From Lysobacterales bacterium 15-68-25 (lineage in GTDB: Bacteria > Pseudomonadota > Gammaproteobacteria > Xanthomonadales > Rhodanobacteraceae), in contig NCKB01000007.1 of the NCBI GenBank assembly GCA_002279065.1, positions 62,001-126,000 on the forward strand: DNA of 64,000 bases. Direction: 5' to 3'. Position 1 is the stretch's first letter. Every line of letters starts with the position of its first letter. Made by a program: the position numbers and the translations under genes. The notes beneath the pieces are model-generated. The model ran no database searches. It saw only the letters and a list, made by a program, of their open reading frames with translations, and was not told the DNA's origin. Below, one piece after another: positions 7,524 to 16,633 of the stretch.

Positions 7524-8207
7524 ATGCGATGCCATCAGCACGGCTTCCGCGGTGACCGACAGGGCCATCAAGGCCAACACGCCTTCCACCGCGGCGACTG
7601 GCGCGGCTTCTTCGACCATGCCCGCGAGCACCTTCGCGAAGCCAGCCGCCACGGCTGGCGCGGCCGCCCGTTCGGCGGCGACCGCGGCGATGCGTTCGCG
7701 GAGCTGGGTGGCGGCCTGCGCGGCGGTGGCCGGCGTGGCGGCGGCCGCATGTTCGGCCACGGCGACCTGCGCCTGCTGCTGCTCGCCCTGATCGAGCAAC
7801 AGCCGCGCCACGGCTACGAGCTGATCCGCACCATCGAGGAGATGTTCAACGGCCAGTACAGCCCCAGCCCCGGCGCGATCTACCCGACCCTGACCATGCT
7901 GGAGGAGATCGGTCACGCCGAGGTGCAACCGGAGGCCGGCGGCCGCAAGCGCTACGCGATCACCGGTGACGGCCGCGCCTTCCTCGACGAGAACCGCACC
8001 GCCGTCGAGGCGGTGATGGAGCAGACCCGCCACACCGCCCGCATGGCCGCCCGCGCCGCGATGCCGGAAGCCGTGCACAAGGCGATGCACGCGCTCAAGC
8101 ACGCGCTGCTGATGCGCGGCACCGACTGGAACAAAGCCGAGGGCCAGCGCGTGGCGAAGATCCTTGAGCGGGCCGCCAGCGAGATTGCCTCAGGACGTGA
8201 GGAGTGA
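7524..8207 (+). CDS. PadR-family regulator with His-rich N-terminus (YqjI-like)
   Basis: 227 aa. Residues ~77-227 form a PadR winged helix (GHGDLRLLLLALI, HGYELIRTIEEM, YSPSPGAIYPTLTMLEE) plus a C-terminal dimerisation helix. Residues 1-76 are a Gly/Arg/His-rich extension with eight histidines in the first 43. E. coli YqjI, a metal-responsive PadR protein, has the same layout, and the junction (RGGGR..FGHG-LRL) resembles it closely; here the extension has only one cysteine (Cys3). GGAG precedes ATG 7524 by 7 nt. It is divergent from the ABC exporter with repeated palindromes between. Metal sensing is inferred by analogy. Confidence 0.86.
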   Translation: MRCHQHGFRGDRQGHQGQHAFHRGDWRGFFDHAREHLREASRHGWRGRPFGGDRGDAFAELGGGLRGGGRRGGGRMFGHGDLRLLLLALIEQQPRHGYELIRTIEEMFNGQYSPSPGAIYPTLTMLEEIGHAEVQPEAGGRKRYAITGDGRAFLDENRTAVEAVMEQTRHTARMAARAAMPEAVHKAMHALKHALLMRGTDWNKAEGQRVAKILERAASEIASGREE

Positions 8208-8367
8208 GCTCGCATCGACGAGCCCGCACGCACGCCGATCCTTAGCTCCATCGATGCGCACTGGACGTGCGGGTGGGTACGGCGCTTCGAAGCACTGACC
8301 GCGCACGTGCCATAAACCGCCGGGCGCGTCGCTAGAATGGCGCACCTCCCCCACGCCGCCCCGCCCC

Positions 8368-9297
8368 ATGCAGCCCGTCAGCCTGGCCCGTCTGCAGATC
8401 CACTTCTGTGTCCTGCTGTGGGGCTTCACCGCCATCCTCGGCAAGCTGATTACGCTGCCCGCGCTGCCTCTGGTGTGGTGGCGCATGCTGCTGGTGTCCG
8501 GTGCCCTGCTGCTGGTGCCACGGGTGTGGCGCGGCCTGCGCGCGATGCCGTCCCGGCTGCGCTGGGCCTATGCCGGCATCGGCGTGCTGGTGTCGCTGCA
8601 CTGGCTCACCTTCTACGCGGCGATCAAGCTGTCCAACGCGTCGGTCGGCGCCACCTGCATCGCACTGGGGCCGGTGTTCCTGTCCTTCATCGAGCCGTGG
8701 ATCGCGAAGCGTCGCTTCGATCCGCGCGAGCTGCTCATCGCCGTGGCGGTGGTGCCCGGCGTGGCGATGGTGGTCGGCGGCGTGCCGCACGGCATGCGCC
8801 TAGGCATCGCGGTCGGCACGCTGTCGGCGCTGTTCGTGGCGCTGTTCGGCTCGTTCAACAAGCGGCTGGTGGAGCACGGCGATCCGCTCACCGTCACCTG
8901 CCTGGAGCTGGGCACCGGCACGCTGTTCCTCACCCTGCTCGCCCCGTTGCTGCCCCCCGCCGGCAGTGCCTTCGAGGTGCCGGGGCTGCACGATACGCTG
9001 CTGCTGCTGGCGCTCTCCTTCGGCTGCACCCTGCTGCCGTTCGCGCTAGCGCTGGTGGCGCTGCGCCACCTCACCGCCTTCGGCGTGCAGATGGTGACCA
9101 ACCTGGAGCCGGTGTACTCGATCGTGCTGGCGATCGCGCTGCTCGGCGAGCAGCGCGAACTGCACGCCTGGTTCTACATCGGCGTCACCGTGATCATCGC
9201 CGCGGTGTTCATCCATCCGCTGCTGCACCGGCGCCGCGACGAAGCCAGCCAGCCCGAACTGCTGGGCACCGCCGAGAGCCACAGCGTGGTGGAGTGA
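8368..9297 (+). CDS. EamA/DMT-family transporter
   Basis: 309 aa integral membrane protein with about ten hydrophobic segments in two EamA repeats (first repeat beginning IHFCVLLWGFTAILGKL, second after FVALFGSFNKRLVEH). The family moves metabolites or amino acids out of or into the cell. The tail after TM10 is short and charged (LLHRRRDE). A TAGAAT -10-like element (8333-8338) precedes the gene. It stands alone between the PadR gene and rlmJ. The substrate is unknown. Confidence 0.88.
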   Translation: MQPVSLARLQIHFCVLLWGFTAILGKLITLPALPLVWWRMLLVSGALLLVPRVWRGLRAMPSRLRWAYAGIGVLVSLHWLTFYAAIKLSNASVGATCIALGPVFLSFIEPWIAKRRFDPRELLIAVAVVPGVAMVVGGVPHGMRLGIAVGTLSALFVALFGSFNKRLVEHGDPLTVTCLELGTGTLFLTLLAPLLPPAGSAFEVPGLHDTLLLLALSFGCTLLPFALALVALRHLTAFGVQMVTNLEPVYSIVLAIALLGEQRELHAWFYIGVTVIIAAVFIHPLLHRRRDEASQPELLGTAESHSVVE

Positions 9298-9338
9298 CGT
9301 CGGGCCTATAATCGGGCGCCCTGCCCGACGTGCCCGCC

Positions 9339-10268
9339 ATGAACTATCGCCACGCCTACCACGCCGGCAACTTCGCCGATGTCCTCAAGCACGTCGTGCT
9401 GCTGGCCCTGGTCGAGGCGCTGGAGGCCAAGGACACGCCGTTCGCCTACATCGACACCCACGCCGGCAGCGGCTGCTACGCGCTGGAAGGCAGGGAGGCC
9501 GGCAAGACCGGCGAGTACCGCGACGGCATCCGCCGCCTGCTGTTTCCCGACCTCGGGGCGGACAACGGACAGTCGGCCACGCTGCCGCCACTGCTGCGCC
9601 GCTGGCTGGATGGCATCCTCGCCCTGCCCGGCAACGAGGACGGCCTGAAGCTCTATCCCGGCTCGCCGCTGCAGGCGGCCCGCGCGATGCGCGAGGGCGA
9701 CAGCGCGCACCTGTGCGAGCTGCATCCCGAGGAGGCGGCGCGCCTGCGCGAGCTGTTCGCGCGCGACGGCCGCGTGCACGTGCACCATCGCGATGGCTAC
9801 GAGGCGCTGAAGGCGCTGGTGCCGCCGCAGGAGAAGCGCGGACTGGTGCTGATCGACCCGCCCTACGAGGCGCAGGACGCCGAGTACCGCGTAATCGACC
9901 AGGCACTGAAGGCTGCGCTGGCGCGTTGGCCGACCGGCGTCTACGCCGTGTGGTACCCGATCAAGCTACGCAGCCAGGTGCAGCCGTTCCTGCGCGGCCT
10001 GCAGCACGGCATGGCGCGGCGCGTGCTGCGCGCCGAGCTGCTGGTGCACCCGGACGACTCGCCGCTGCGCCTCAATGGCTCGGGCATGGTGGTGCTCAAT
10101 GCACCGTGGAACCTGGACGAGGTGTTGCGCGAGCCGCTGCGCGCGATGGCCCGCCTGCTCGGCCAGGGTGAGCCGGCGCGCTGGCAGCTGGACTGGCTGG
10201 TGAACGACAGCACGGAACCGGCACCGAAGACCCGCGCGCCCGCGCCACGTCCAGGCCGTCCGCGCTAA
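9339..10268 (+). CDS. rlmJ: 23S rRNA (adenine2030-N6)-methyltransferase
   Basis: 309 aa. The opening MNYRHAYHAGNFADVLKH is the RlmJ signature; a SAM-binding region follows (YIDTHAGSGCYAL), and the catalytic motif DPPYE is near residue 170. It methylates A2030 of 23S rRNA using S-adenosylmethionine in the cytoplasm. The start at 9339 is chosen over an ATG three codons earlier because the conserved N-terminus begins there. A TATAAT at 9307-9312 sits at a good distance for a promoter, though no clear -35 is seen. The C-terminus has a Pro/Arg-rich extension of about 25 residues beyond the usual family end. Confidence 0.93.
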   Translation: MNYRHAYHAGNFADVLKHVVLLALVEALEAKDTPFAYIDTHAGSGCYALEGREAGKTGEYRDGIRRLLFPDLGADNGQSATLPPLLRRWLDGILALPGNEDGLKLYPGSPLQAARAMREGDSAHLCELHPEEAARLRELFARDGRVHVHHRDGYEALKALVPPQEKRGLVLIDPPYEAQDAEYRVIDQALKAALARWPTGVYAVWYPIKLRSQVQPFLRGLQHGMARRVLRAELLVHPDDSPLRLNGSGMVVLNAPWNLDEVLREPLRAMARLLGQGEPARWQLDWLVNDSTEPAPKTRAPAPRPGRPR

Positions 10269-10339
10269 GCTCGCGCTGCCGTCGCGGCGCCCTCCCGGCC
10301 CACCGCGGCAACCTTCGCGCCCACGCTCCGGAGCTCGCC

Positions 10340-10852
10340 ATGCGTCGCCTCGTCCGTCCCCTGTCACGACTGCTCGCCCCGCTGACCCTGCTGGCCCTGG
10401 CCGCGTGCGCGCCCGCGCCGATCTACAAGCCGGGACCGAACATGGTGTCGGCAGTGCCGTTCCAGGTGGCACGCACACCGGAGCGCTACGCCAACGGCAG
10501 CGTGATCTGGGGTGGTCGCATCGTCGCCGTGCACAACCTGGCCGACCGCAGCGAGATCGAAGTGCTGGCCTTCCCGCTGGACAGCTCGCAGCGCCCGCAG
10601 GTCGGCGACAGCGGCAACGGCCGCTTCATCGCGGTGATGAACGGTTTCGTCGAGCCGATGGACTACCCCGAAGGCGCGCTGGTCACACTGACCGGCACGC
10701 TGGCCGGCAGCCGCGCCGGCAACGTGGGCGAGGCCAGCTACGTGTTCCCGCTGGTGAAGGTGGATCAGGCCCATCGCTGGACACAGCAGGAACTGCAGTC
10801 CGGCCGCAGCAACGTGCATTTCGGCATCGGCGTGGGCGTCGGCATCCACTGA
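10340..10852 (+). CDS. slp: Slp-family outer-membrane lipoprotein
   Basis: 170 aa. A signal peptide ends in a lipobox (LALAAC, lipidated Cys23); residue +2 is Ala, consistent with outer-membrane sorting. The mature part shows the Slp pattern (VIWGGRIVAVHN, IEVLAFPLD, GRFIA, ALVTLTGTLAG, YVFPLVKV). Slp proteins are starvation- or stationary-phase lipoproteins whose exact job is unclear. The gene ends at a GC-rich hairpin before the CDF gene. Confidence 0.88.
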   Translation: MRRLVRPLSRLLAPLTLLALAACAPAPIYKPGPNMVSAVPFQVARTPERYANGSVIWGGRIVAVHNLADRSEIEVLAFPLDSSQRPQVGDSGNGRFIAVMNGFVEPMDYPEGALVTLTGTLAGSRAGNVGEASYVFPLVKVDQAHRWTQQELQSGRSNVHFGIGVGVGIH

Positions 10853-10860
10853 GCGCCCGC

Positions 10861-10888
10861 GCGGCGCCGCAGGGATTTGCGGCGCCGC
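10861..10888 (+). terminator. Hairpin after slp
   Basis: A perfect 10-bp stem GCGGCGCCGC with an 8-nt loop (AGGGATTT) lies just downstream of slp. It lacks a T-tract, so termination efficiency is uncertain. Confidence 0.5.
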
Positions 10889-10924
10889 TACACTGTGCGG
10901 CCCGACCCGTGATGGAACACCCGC

Positions 10925-11833
10925 ATGTCCGGCCACGCCAATTCGCTCAAGGCGATCTTCCTCGCGCTCGGCGCGAACTTCGCGATCTTCGTGTCCAAGC
11001 TGGTGGCCGCCCTGGTGACCGGCTCCGGCGCCATGCTGGCCGAGGCGGTGCACTCGCTGGCCGACTGCGGCAATCAAGGCCTGCTGCTGCTCGGCGTGCG
11101 CCAGGCCAGGCGCCCGCCGTCGGATGAATTCCCGCTCGGCTGGGGCCGGGCGATGTACTTCTGGTCGTTCCTGGTCGCGATCCTGCTGTTCAGCGTGGGC
11201 GGCATGTTCTCGGTCTACGAGGGCGTGCACAAACTCGGCCATCCCGAGCCATTGCGCTGGCCGTGGGTGGCGCTGGGGGTGCTGGTGTTCGGCATCGTCG
11301 CCGAGGGCATCTCGATGCGCGGCTGCCTGCAGGAAGTGAACAAGGCACGGGGCGAGCAGCCGCTGTGGACCTGGTTCCGCGAGACCCGCTCCAGCGAGCT
11401 GCTGGTGATCTTCGGCGAGGACCTGGCCGCCCTGATCGGCCTGTGCCTGGCCGCGCTGGCGGTGGGTGCCACCATGCTCACCGGCAACCTCATGTTCGAC
11501 GCGCTGGGCACGCTGGCGATCGGCGTGCTGCTGCTGCTCGTCGCCGTCGCCCTGGCGGTGGAGGTGAAGGCGCTGCTGATCGGCCAGGGCGTGGAACCGC
11601 GCCGCCGCGCCGAGATGCTCACCTTCCTCAAGAGCCGCCCGGAAGTGGCCGAGGTGCTCAACCTGATCACCCTGCAGATGGGTCCGGACGTGATGGTGGC
11701 GGTGAAGGCGAGGATGGAGCCGGCAAGCTCCGACCGCGGCCTGATCGACGCCATCAACGTCGTGGAAGCGGCGATGAAGGCCGAGTTCGGCGAGATCCGC
11801 TGGAGCTTCTTCGAGCCGGACGTCACCGACTGA
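10925..11833 (+). CDS. Cation diffusion facilitator family transporter (ZnT9-like)
   Basis: 302 aa with about six membrane helices and a cytoplasmic C-terminal domain of CDF type. TM2 keeps the H-x3-D pair (AEAVHSLADCGNQ, His43 and Asp47). In TM5 the usual H-x3-D is replaced by Glu165-Asp166 (FGEDLAALIG), a pattern of the SLC30A9-like branch. It would export divalent metal ions (Zn, Mn or others) by proton exchange, but with the altered site the substrate is uncertain. A TACACT element about 30 bp upstream may be its -10 box. It stands alone. Confidence 0.85.
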   Translation: MSGHANSLKAIFLALGANFAIFVSKLVAALVTGSGAMLAEAVHSLADCGNQGLLLLGVRQARRPPSDEFPLGWGRAMYFWSFLVAILLFSVGGMFSVYEGVHKLGHPEPLRWPWVALGVLVFGIVAEGISMRGCLQEVNKARGEQPLWTWFRETRSSELLVIFGEDLAALIGLCLAALAVGATMLTGNLMFDALGTLAIGVLLLLVAVALAVEVKALLIGQGVEPRRRAEMLTFLKSRPEVAEVLNLITLQMGPDVMVAVKARMEPASSDRGLIDAINVVEAAMKAEFGEIRWSFFEPDVTD

Positions 11834-11842
11834 GCGCGACGT

Positions 11843-12235
11843 TCAGCCCTTCGGCTGCAGCAGGTCCCACGGATTGCCGTACAGGTCCTCGAACACCACC
11901 ACGGTGGCATAGGGCTCTTCGCGCGGCGCTTCGCGGAACGTGACGCCCGCGGCGAGCATGCGACGGTAATCGCTCCAGAAGTCGTCCGTGCGCAGGAACA
12001 GGAAGACCCGGCCGCCGGCCTGGCGGCCGACCGCGGCGCGCTGCTCGTCGGTCGTTGCCTGCGCCAGCAGCAGGCCGGTGCCGTCGGAGCCCGGCGGTGC
12101 CACCACCACCCAGCGCTTGCCGCCACCGAGCGGCGTATCCTCGCGCAAGGCGAAGCCGAGCCGGCCGGTGTACCAGGCGATCGCCTCGTCGTAGTCGTTC
12201 ACCAGCAACGACAGCTGGGCCGGGCTCTGGGGCAT
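11843..12235 (-). CDS. VOC/glyoxalase-like family protein
   Basis: 130 aa, one vicinal-oxygen-chelate domain made of two beta-alpha-beta3 halves: LSLLVNDYDEAIAWYTGRLGF and YRRMLAAGVTFREAPREE...VVVFEDLYGNPWDLLQ. Such small proteins include glyoxalases, dioxygenases and antibiotic-binding proteins, and the reaction cannot be assigned. The start MPQSPAQ is chosen because the fold begins there and a GGAG lies upstream. It converges on the CDF gene with 9 bp between stops. Confidence 0.85.
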   Translation of the reverse strand: MPQSPAQLSLLVNDYDEAIAWYTGRLGFALREDTPLGGGKRWVVVAPPGSDGTGLLLAQATTDEQRAAVGRQAGGRVFLFLRTDDFWSDYRRMLAAGVTFREAPREEPYATVVVFEDLYGNPWDLLQPKG

Positions 12236-12433
12236 CGTCGGACTCCATGTGTGGCGGGTTGCCGCAGCGCGACATGACCGGAGCAGACCATCATGGCACG
12301 AACCCCGGGAATCCGAGACGCAACATGGCCTTCCACCCCAGGCGTCCGGCCATACCAGTGCCGCCCGCATTCATGCTGCATCGCACTAAATACGCTACAG
12401 TATGGCCATGAACACGCAGCTTGCCTTCCCCGC

Positions 12434-13024
12434 ATGCGTCCCGCCCAGCAGATGATCGTCCCGCCGCGCAGCCGTGAGCGCTTCGCACCCGGCCTGGAGG
12501 CCGTTCCCACGGCCAGCCTGGGCGAGCCGGTGCGCACCCGCGACGGTCGCAGCCTGTTCCTCCGAGGCATCCGACCCGACGACGTGGCGGCACTCAAACG
12601 CTGCTTCACCCGACTCTCCCCGGAAGACATCCGCCGCCGCTTCCTGCATGCGATGTCAGAGCTGCCCGAACCGATGGCGCACCGCCTGTGCAACATCGAC
12701 CCGGCCAGGGAGACCGCCTTCGTGCTGATGGACGAGGCGGTGGAACCGGCGGAGATGCGCGGCGTAGGCCGCATCTACGTGGACGAGGCGGCCAACAGCG
12801 CCGAGTTCTCGGTACTGGTGGAGCACGACTGGGCAAGGCGCGGTCTCGGCGCCCTGCTGATGCAGCGCCTGGTCGACGACTGCCGCCGCCGCGGCCTGCA
12901 CGAGATCTGGGGCTACGTCCTGCTGGAGAACCGGCCGATGCTGGAGCTCTGCCGCGAGCTCGGCTTCCAGCGCCGCCCGGCGCTGGACGAGCCCGGGACC
13001 ACGCAGATCTCGCTGCACTTCTGA
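12434..13024 (+). CDS. GNAT-family N-acetyltransferase
   Basis: 196 aa. The acetyl-CoA fold is clear: RDGRSLFLRGIRPDDVAAL at the start, ARRGLGALLMQRLVDDCRRRG for the pyrophosphate loop (R/Q-x-x-G-x-G/A), and ENRPMLELCRELGF at the end. The sequence resembles the C-terminal acetyltransferase domain of Pat/PatZ protein acetylases, here without the acyl-CoA-synthetase-like part. The N-terminus is uncertain: ATG 12434 and ATG 12452 are both possible, and an earlier frame opening is unlikely. It is followed by a hairpin and mfd. Confidence 0.85.
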   Translation: MRPAQQMIVPPRSRERFAPGLEAVPTASLGEPVRTRDGRSLFLRGIRPDDVAALKRCFTRLSPEDIRRRFLHAMSELPEPMAHRLCNIDPARETAFVLMDEAVEPAEMRGVGRIYVDEAANSAEFSVLVEHDWARRGLGALLMQRLVDDCRRRGLHEIWGYVLLENRPMLELCRELGFQRRPALDEPGTTQISLHF

Positions 13025-13044
13025 AGTCCTGCGCATCGCTCCCA

Positions 13045-13068
13045 GAAGCCCGCCGCCCGGCGGGCTTC
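13045..13068 (+). terminator. Hairpin terminator after the acetyltransferase gene
   Basis: A 10-bp GAAGCCCGCC stem with a 4-nt loop is followed by the T-containing stretch GTCGTTT. The same stem core recurs downstream of the tRNA gene at 63101, a common terminator form. Confidence 0.6.
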
Positions 13069-13167
13069 GTCGTTTCAACACGGGCCTGACGGCGGTCGTG
13101 GCCACCCACGCTACAATCCTGTGCTTTATCCGCGCGCTCCGCGCCCCGACGAGCCCCGCGCCAGTCC

Positions 13168-16100
13168 ATGCCCAGCAGCATCGCCTCCCCGCTCAGCCAT
13201 CCGCCGCTCCCCACCACGCCGCGCCAGCGCCGCTTCTGGACCCCGCCGCACGGGTCGGCACGGGCACTGCTGATCGCCGAGGCCGCGCGCTCGCACAGTG
13301 GCCTGCTGGTGGCGGTCACGCGCGACACCCAGCGTGCCTCGGCGCTGGAGGACGAGCTGAAGCTGTTCGCCGGCAACCTGCCGGTGCTGCACTTCCCGGA
13401 CTGGGAAACCCTGCCCTACGACATCTTCAGCCCGCACTCGGAGATCGTCTCCCAGCGCATCGCCACGCTGTACCGGCTGCCGTCGGTGACGCGCGGCGTG
13501 CTGGTGGTGCCGGTGGCCACGCTGATGCAGCGCATCGCCCCGCGCAGCCACATCACCGGCGCCGGGCTGATGCTGGCGAAGGGCCAGAAGCTGGACCTGA
13601 TGGCCGAGCAGCGTCGGCTGGAGTCGGCCGGCTACCGCTACGTGCCGCAGGTGGCCGAGGCCGGCGATTTCGCCGTGCGCGGCGCGCTGATCGACATCTT
13701 CCCGATGGGCGCGGCCGAGCCTTACCGCATCGAGCTGTTCGACGACGAGATCGAGTCGATCCGCAGCTTCGATCCGGAAACCCAGCGATCGCAGCAGCCG
13801 GTGGAGAAGGTCGAGCTGCTGCCCGGCCGCGAGTTCCCGCTCACCGAGAACGCCGCCAAGGATTTCCGCACCCGCCTGCGCGAGCGCTTCCCGATCGACA
13901 TCCGCCGCTGCCCTATCTACCAGGACATGAAGGAGGGTGTGACACCCGGCGGCATCGAGTACTACCTGCCGCTGTTCTTCGAGCAGACCGCCACGCTGTT
14001 CGACTACCTCGCCAGCGACGCGCTGTTCGTGCTGGGCGAAGGCGCCGGCGAGGCGGCCGAGCAGTTCTGGACGCAGACCGCCGAGCGCTACGACCAGCGC
14101 GCGCACGACATCGAGCGCCCGGTGCTGCCGCCGGCCGAGCTGTACCTCTCGCCCGAACAGCTGCGCGAACAGTGGAACAAGCGCTTGCGCGTGGAGATCG
14201 TGCCCTCCGGCCATGAGCACAGCGTCGACGTGGGCACCCAGCCGGCACCCGAGGTGCCGCTCAACCGCAAAGGCGAGGAACCCGGCACCTCGCTGCGGCA
14301 CTTCCTGGAAAGCTACAAGGGCCGGACCCTGGTGGCGGCCGACTCGGCCGGCCGGCGCGAGGCGCTGGCCGAGCAGTTGGCCGCCGCCGGACTGAAACCG
14401 GCGGGCGTGGAGAGCTGGTCGCGCTTCGTCGAGGGCAACGAATCGTTCGGCATCACCATCGCCCCGCTGGAACAGGGCTTCGCGCTCAGCAAACCCGCGA
14501 TCACCGTGCTCACCGAACGCGAACTGTTCGGCGAGCGCGTGCGCAGCGAGCGCCGGCGGCGCCGCGGCCAGGCGCGCGATCCGGACGCGATCATCCGCGA
14601 CCTCACCGAGCTCTCGATCGGCTCGCCCATCGTGCATGTCGACCACGGCGTGGGCCGCTACCAGGGCCTGGAGTCGATGGAACTCGGCGGCATGCAGGGC
14701 GAGTTCCTGATCATCGAGTACGCCAAGGGCGACAAGCTCTACGTGCCGGTGTCGCAGCTCGGCCTGGTCAGCCGCTACTCCGGCACCGCGCCGGAACTGG
14801 CACCGCTGCACTCGCTGGGCGGCGACGCCTGGGAGCGCGCGCGCCGGAAGGCCGCCGAGAAGGTGCGCGACGTCGCCGCCGAGCTGCTGGCGATCTACGC
14901 CCAGCGCGAGGCCCGCGGCGGCGAGTCGATGCCCGTGGACCGCCAGCTGGTGGAGGAATTCGGCGCCAGCTTCCCGTTCGAGGAAACCCCGGACCAGGAG
15001 CAGGCCATCGAAGCCGTGCTCGCCGATCTCGCCGCGCCGCGCGCGATGGACCGGGTGATCTGCGGCGACGTGGGCTTCGGCAAGACCGAGGTGGCGCTGC
15101 GCGCCGCCTTCGCCGCGGCCACCGCCGGCAAGCAGGTCGCCGTGCTGGTGCCGACCACCTTGCTCGCCCAGCAGCACTATCGCAACTTCGCCGACCGCTT
15201 CGCCGACTGGCCGGTGAAGGTGGACGTGCTGTCCCGCTTCCGCTCGACCAAGGAAGTGAACGAGGCGCTCAAGCGCCTCGCCGACGGCCAGATCGACGTG
15301 ATCGTCGGCACCCACAAGCTGCTGCAGCCGGACGTCAAGTTCAAAAACCTCGGCCTCGTCATCGTCGATGAGGAACAGCGCTTCGGCGTGCGGCAGAAAG
15401 AGCAGCTGAAAAAGCTGCGCGCCGAGGTCGACCTGCTGACCATGACCGCCACGCCGATCCCGCGCACGCTGAACATGGCGATGAGCGGCCTGCGCGACCT
15501 GTCGCTGATCACCACCCCGCCGGCGCACCGCATGGCGGTGCGCACCTTCGTCGCGGCATGGGACCCGGCGACGATCCGCGAGGCGTTCCAGCGCGAGCTC
15601 TCGCGCGGCGGCCAGGTGTACTTCCTGCACAACGAGGTCGAGTCGATCGAGCGCACCGCGCGCGAACTGCAGGAGCTGATCCCCGAGGCGCGCATCGGCA
15701 TCGCCCACGGCCAGATGCCCGAGCGCGAGCTGGAGCAGGTGATGGCGGATTTCCACCGCCAGCGCTTCAACGTGCTGGTGTGCACCACGATCATTGAAAC
15801 GGGAATCGATATTCCCACGGCCAACACCATCATCATCAACCGCGCCGACCGTTTCGGCCTGGCCCAGCTGCACCAGCTGCGCGGCCGCGTTGGCCGTTCG
15901 CACCATCGCGCCTACGCGTACCTGGTGGTGCCGGATCGCAAGTCGATGACGCCGGATGCGGAGAAGCGCCTGGAAGCGCTGGCCTCGCTGGAGGAACTGG
16001 GCGCCGGCTTCACCCTCGCCACCCACGACCTGGAGATCCGCGGCGCCGGCGAACTGCTGGGCGACGAGCAGTCCGGCCAGATCCAGGAGATCGGCTTCGG

Positions 16101-16629
16101 TCTCTACACCGAGCTGCTCGACCGCGCCGTGCGCGCGCTGAAGAGCGGCAAGGTGCCGGACTTCGATCTCAGCTCCGAGCACGAGACCGAGGTGGAGCTG
16201 CACCTGCCGGCGCTGATCCCGGACGACTACCTGCCCGACGTGCACGCTCGGCTGACGCTGTACAAGCGCATCGCCAGCGCGCGCAGCGACGAGCACCTGC
16301 GCGACCTGCAGGTGGAGATGATCGACCGCTTCGGCCTGCTGCCCGAGCCGACCAAAAACCTGTTCGCGCTGGCCACGCTGAAACTCATGGCCACCCCGCT
16401 GGGCATCCGCAAGCTGGACTTCGGCCCGACCGGCGGGCGCATCCTGTTCCGCGAGAAGCCCGAGGTGGATCCGCTGCTGATCATCAAGCTGATCCAGAGC
16501 CTGCCGCGGGTCTACAAACTGGAAGGCCAGGACAAGCTCAAGGTCGTGCTCGACCTGCCCGGCGCCACCGAACGCATCCGCAGCGCGCAGGAAGTGCTGG
16601 TGCTGCTGGGCGCGCGCCGACCGGCCTGA
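13168..16629 (+). CDS. mfd: Transcription-repair coupling factor
   Basis: 1153 aa, the normal size. It frees stalled RNA polymerase from lesions and recruits UvrA. Domains in order: UvrB-homology region (about 1-350), RNA-polymerase-interacting domain starting near residue 480 (IGSPIVHVDHGVGRYQGLE), SF2 translocase with Walker A GDVGFGKT (633-640) and the DEEQ box (near 734), TMTATPIPRTL (motif III), QLRGRVGRS (motif VI), and a C-terminal regulatory domain ending in QEVLVLLGARR. A TACAAT (13112-13117) about 50 bp upstream may be the -10. It ends 4 bp from the stop of the convergent FAD oxidoreductase gene. Confidence 0.97.
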   Translation: MPSSIASPLSHPPLPTTPRQRRFWTPPHGSARALLIAEAARSHSGLLVAVTRDTQRASALEDELKLFAGNLPVLHFPDWETLPYDIFSPHSEIVSQRIATLYRLPSVTRGVLVVPVATLMQRIAPRSHITGAGLMLAKGQKLDLMAEQRRLESAGYRYVPQVAEAGDFAVRGALIDIFPMGAAEPYRIELFDDEIESIRSFDPETQRSQQPVEKVELLPGREFPLTENAAKDFRTRLRERFPIDIRRCPIYQDMKEGVTPGGIEYYLPLFFEQTATLFDYLASDALFVLGEGAGEAAEQFWTQTAERYDQRAHDIERPVLPPAELYLSPEQLREQWNKRLRVEIVPSGHEHSVDVGTQPAPEVPLNRKGEEPGTSLRHFLESYKGRTLVAADSAGRREALAEQLAAAGLKPAGVESWSRFVEGNESFGITIAPLEQGFALSKPAITVLTERELFGERVRSERRRRRGQARDPDAIIRDLTELSIGSPIVHVDHGVGRYQGLESMELGGMQGEFLIIEYAKGDKLYVPVSQLGLVSRYSGTAPELAPLHSLGGDAWERARRKAAEKVRDVAAELLAIYAQREARGGESMPVDRQLVEEFGASFPFEETPDQEQAIEAVLADLAAPRAMDRVICGDVGFGKTEVALRAAFAAATAGKQVAVLVPTTLLAQQHYRNFADRFADWPVKVDVLSRFRSTKEVNEALKRLADGQIDVIVGTHKLLQPDVKFKNLGLVIVDEEQRFGVRQKEQLKKLRAEVDLLTMTATPIPRTLNMAMSGLRDLSLITTPPAHRMAVRTFVAAWDPATIREAFQRELSRGGQVYFLHNEVESIERTARELQELIPEARIGIAHGQMPERELEQVMADFHRQRFNVLVCTTIIETGIDIPTANTIIINRADRFGLAQLHQLRGRVGRSHHRAYAYLVVPDRKSMTPDAEKRLEALASLEELGAGFTLATHDLEIRGAGELLGDEQSGQIQEIGFGLYTELLDRAVRALKSGKVPDFDLSSEHETEVELHLPALIPDDYLPDVHARLTLYKRIASARSDEHLRDLQVEMIDRFGLLPEPTKNLFALATLKLMATPLGIRKLDFGPTGGRILFREKPEVDPLLIIKLIQSLPRVYKLEGQDKLKVVLDLPGATERIRSAQEVLVLLGARRPA

Positions 16630-16633
16630 GGAC

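Noticed and set aside
8223..8273. CCCGCACG...CGTGCGGG inverted repeat after the PadR gene
   Set aside because: The 35-nt loop and lack of a T-run make it a weak terminator candidate.
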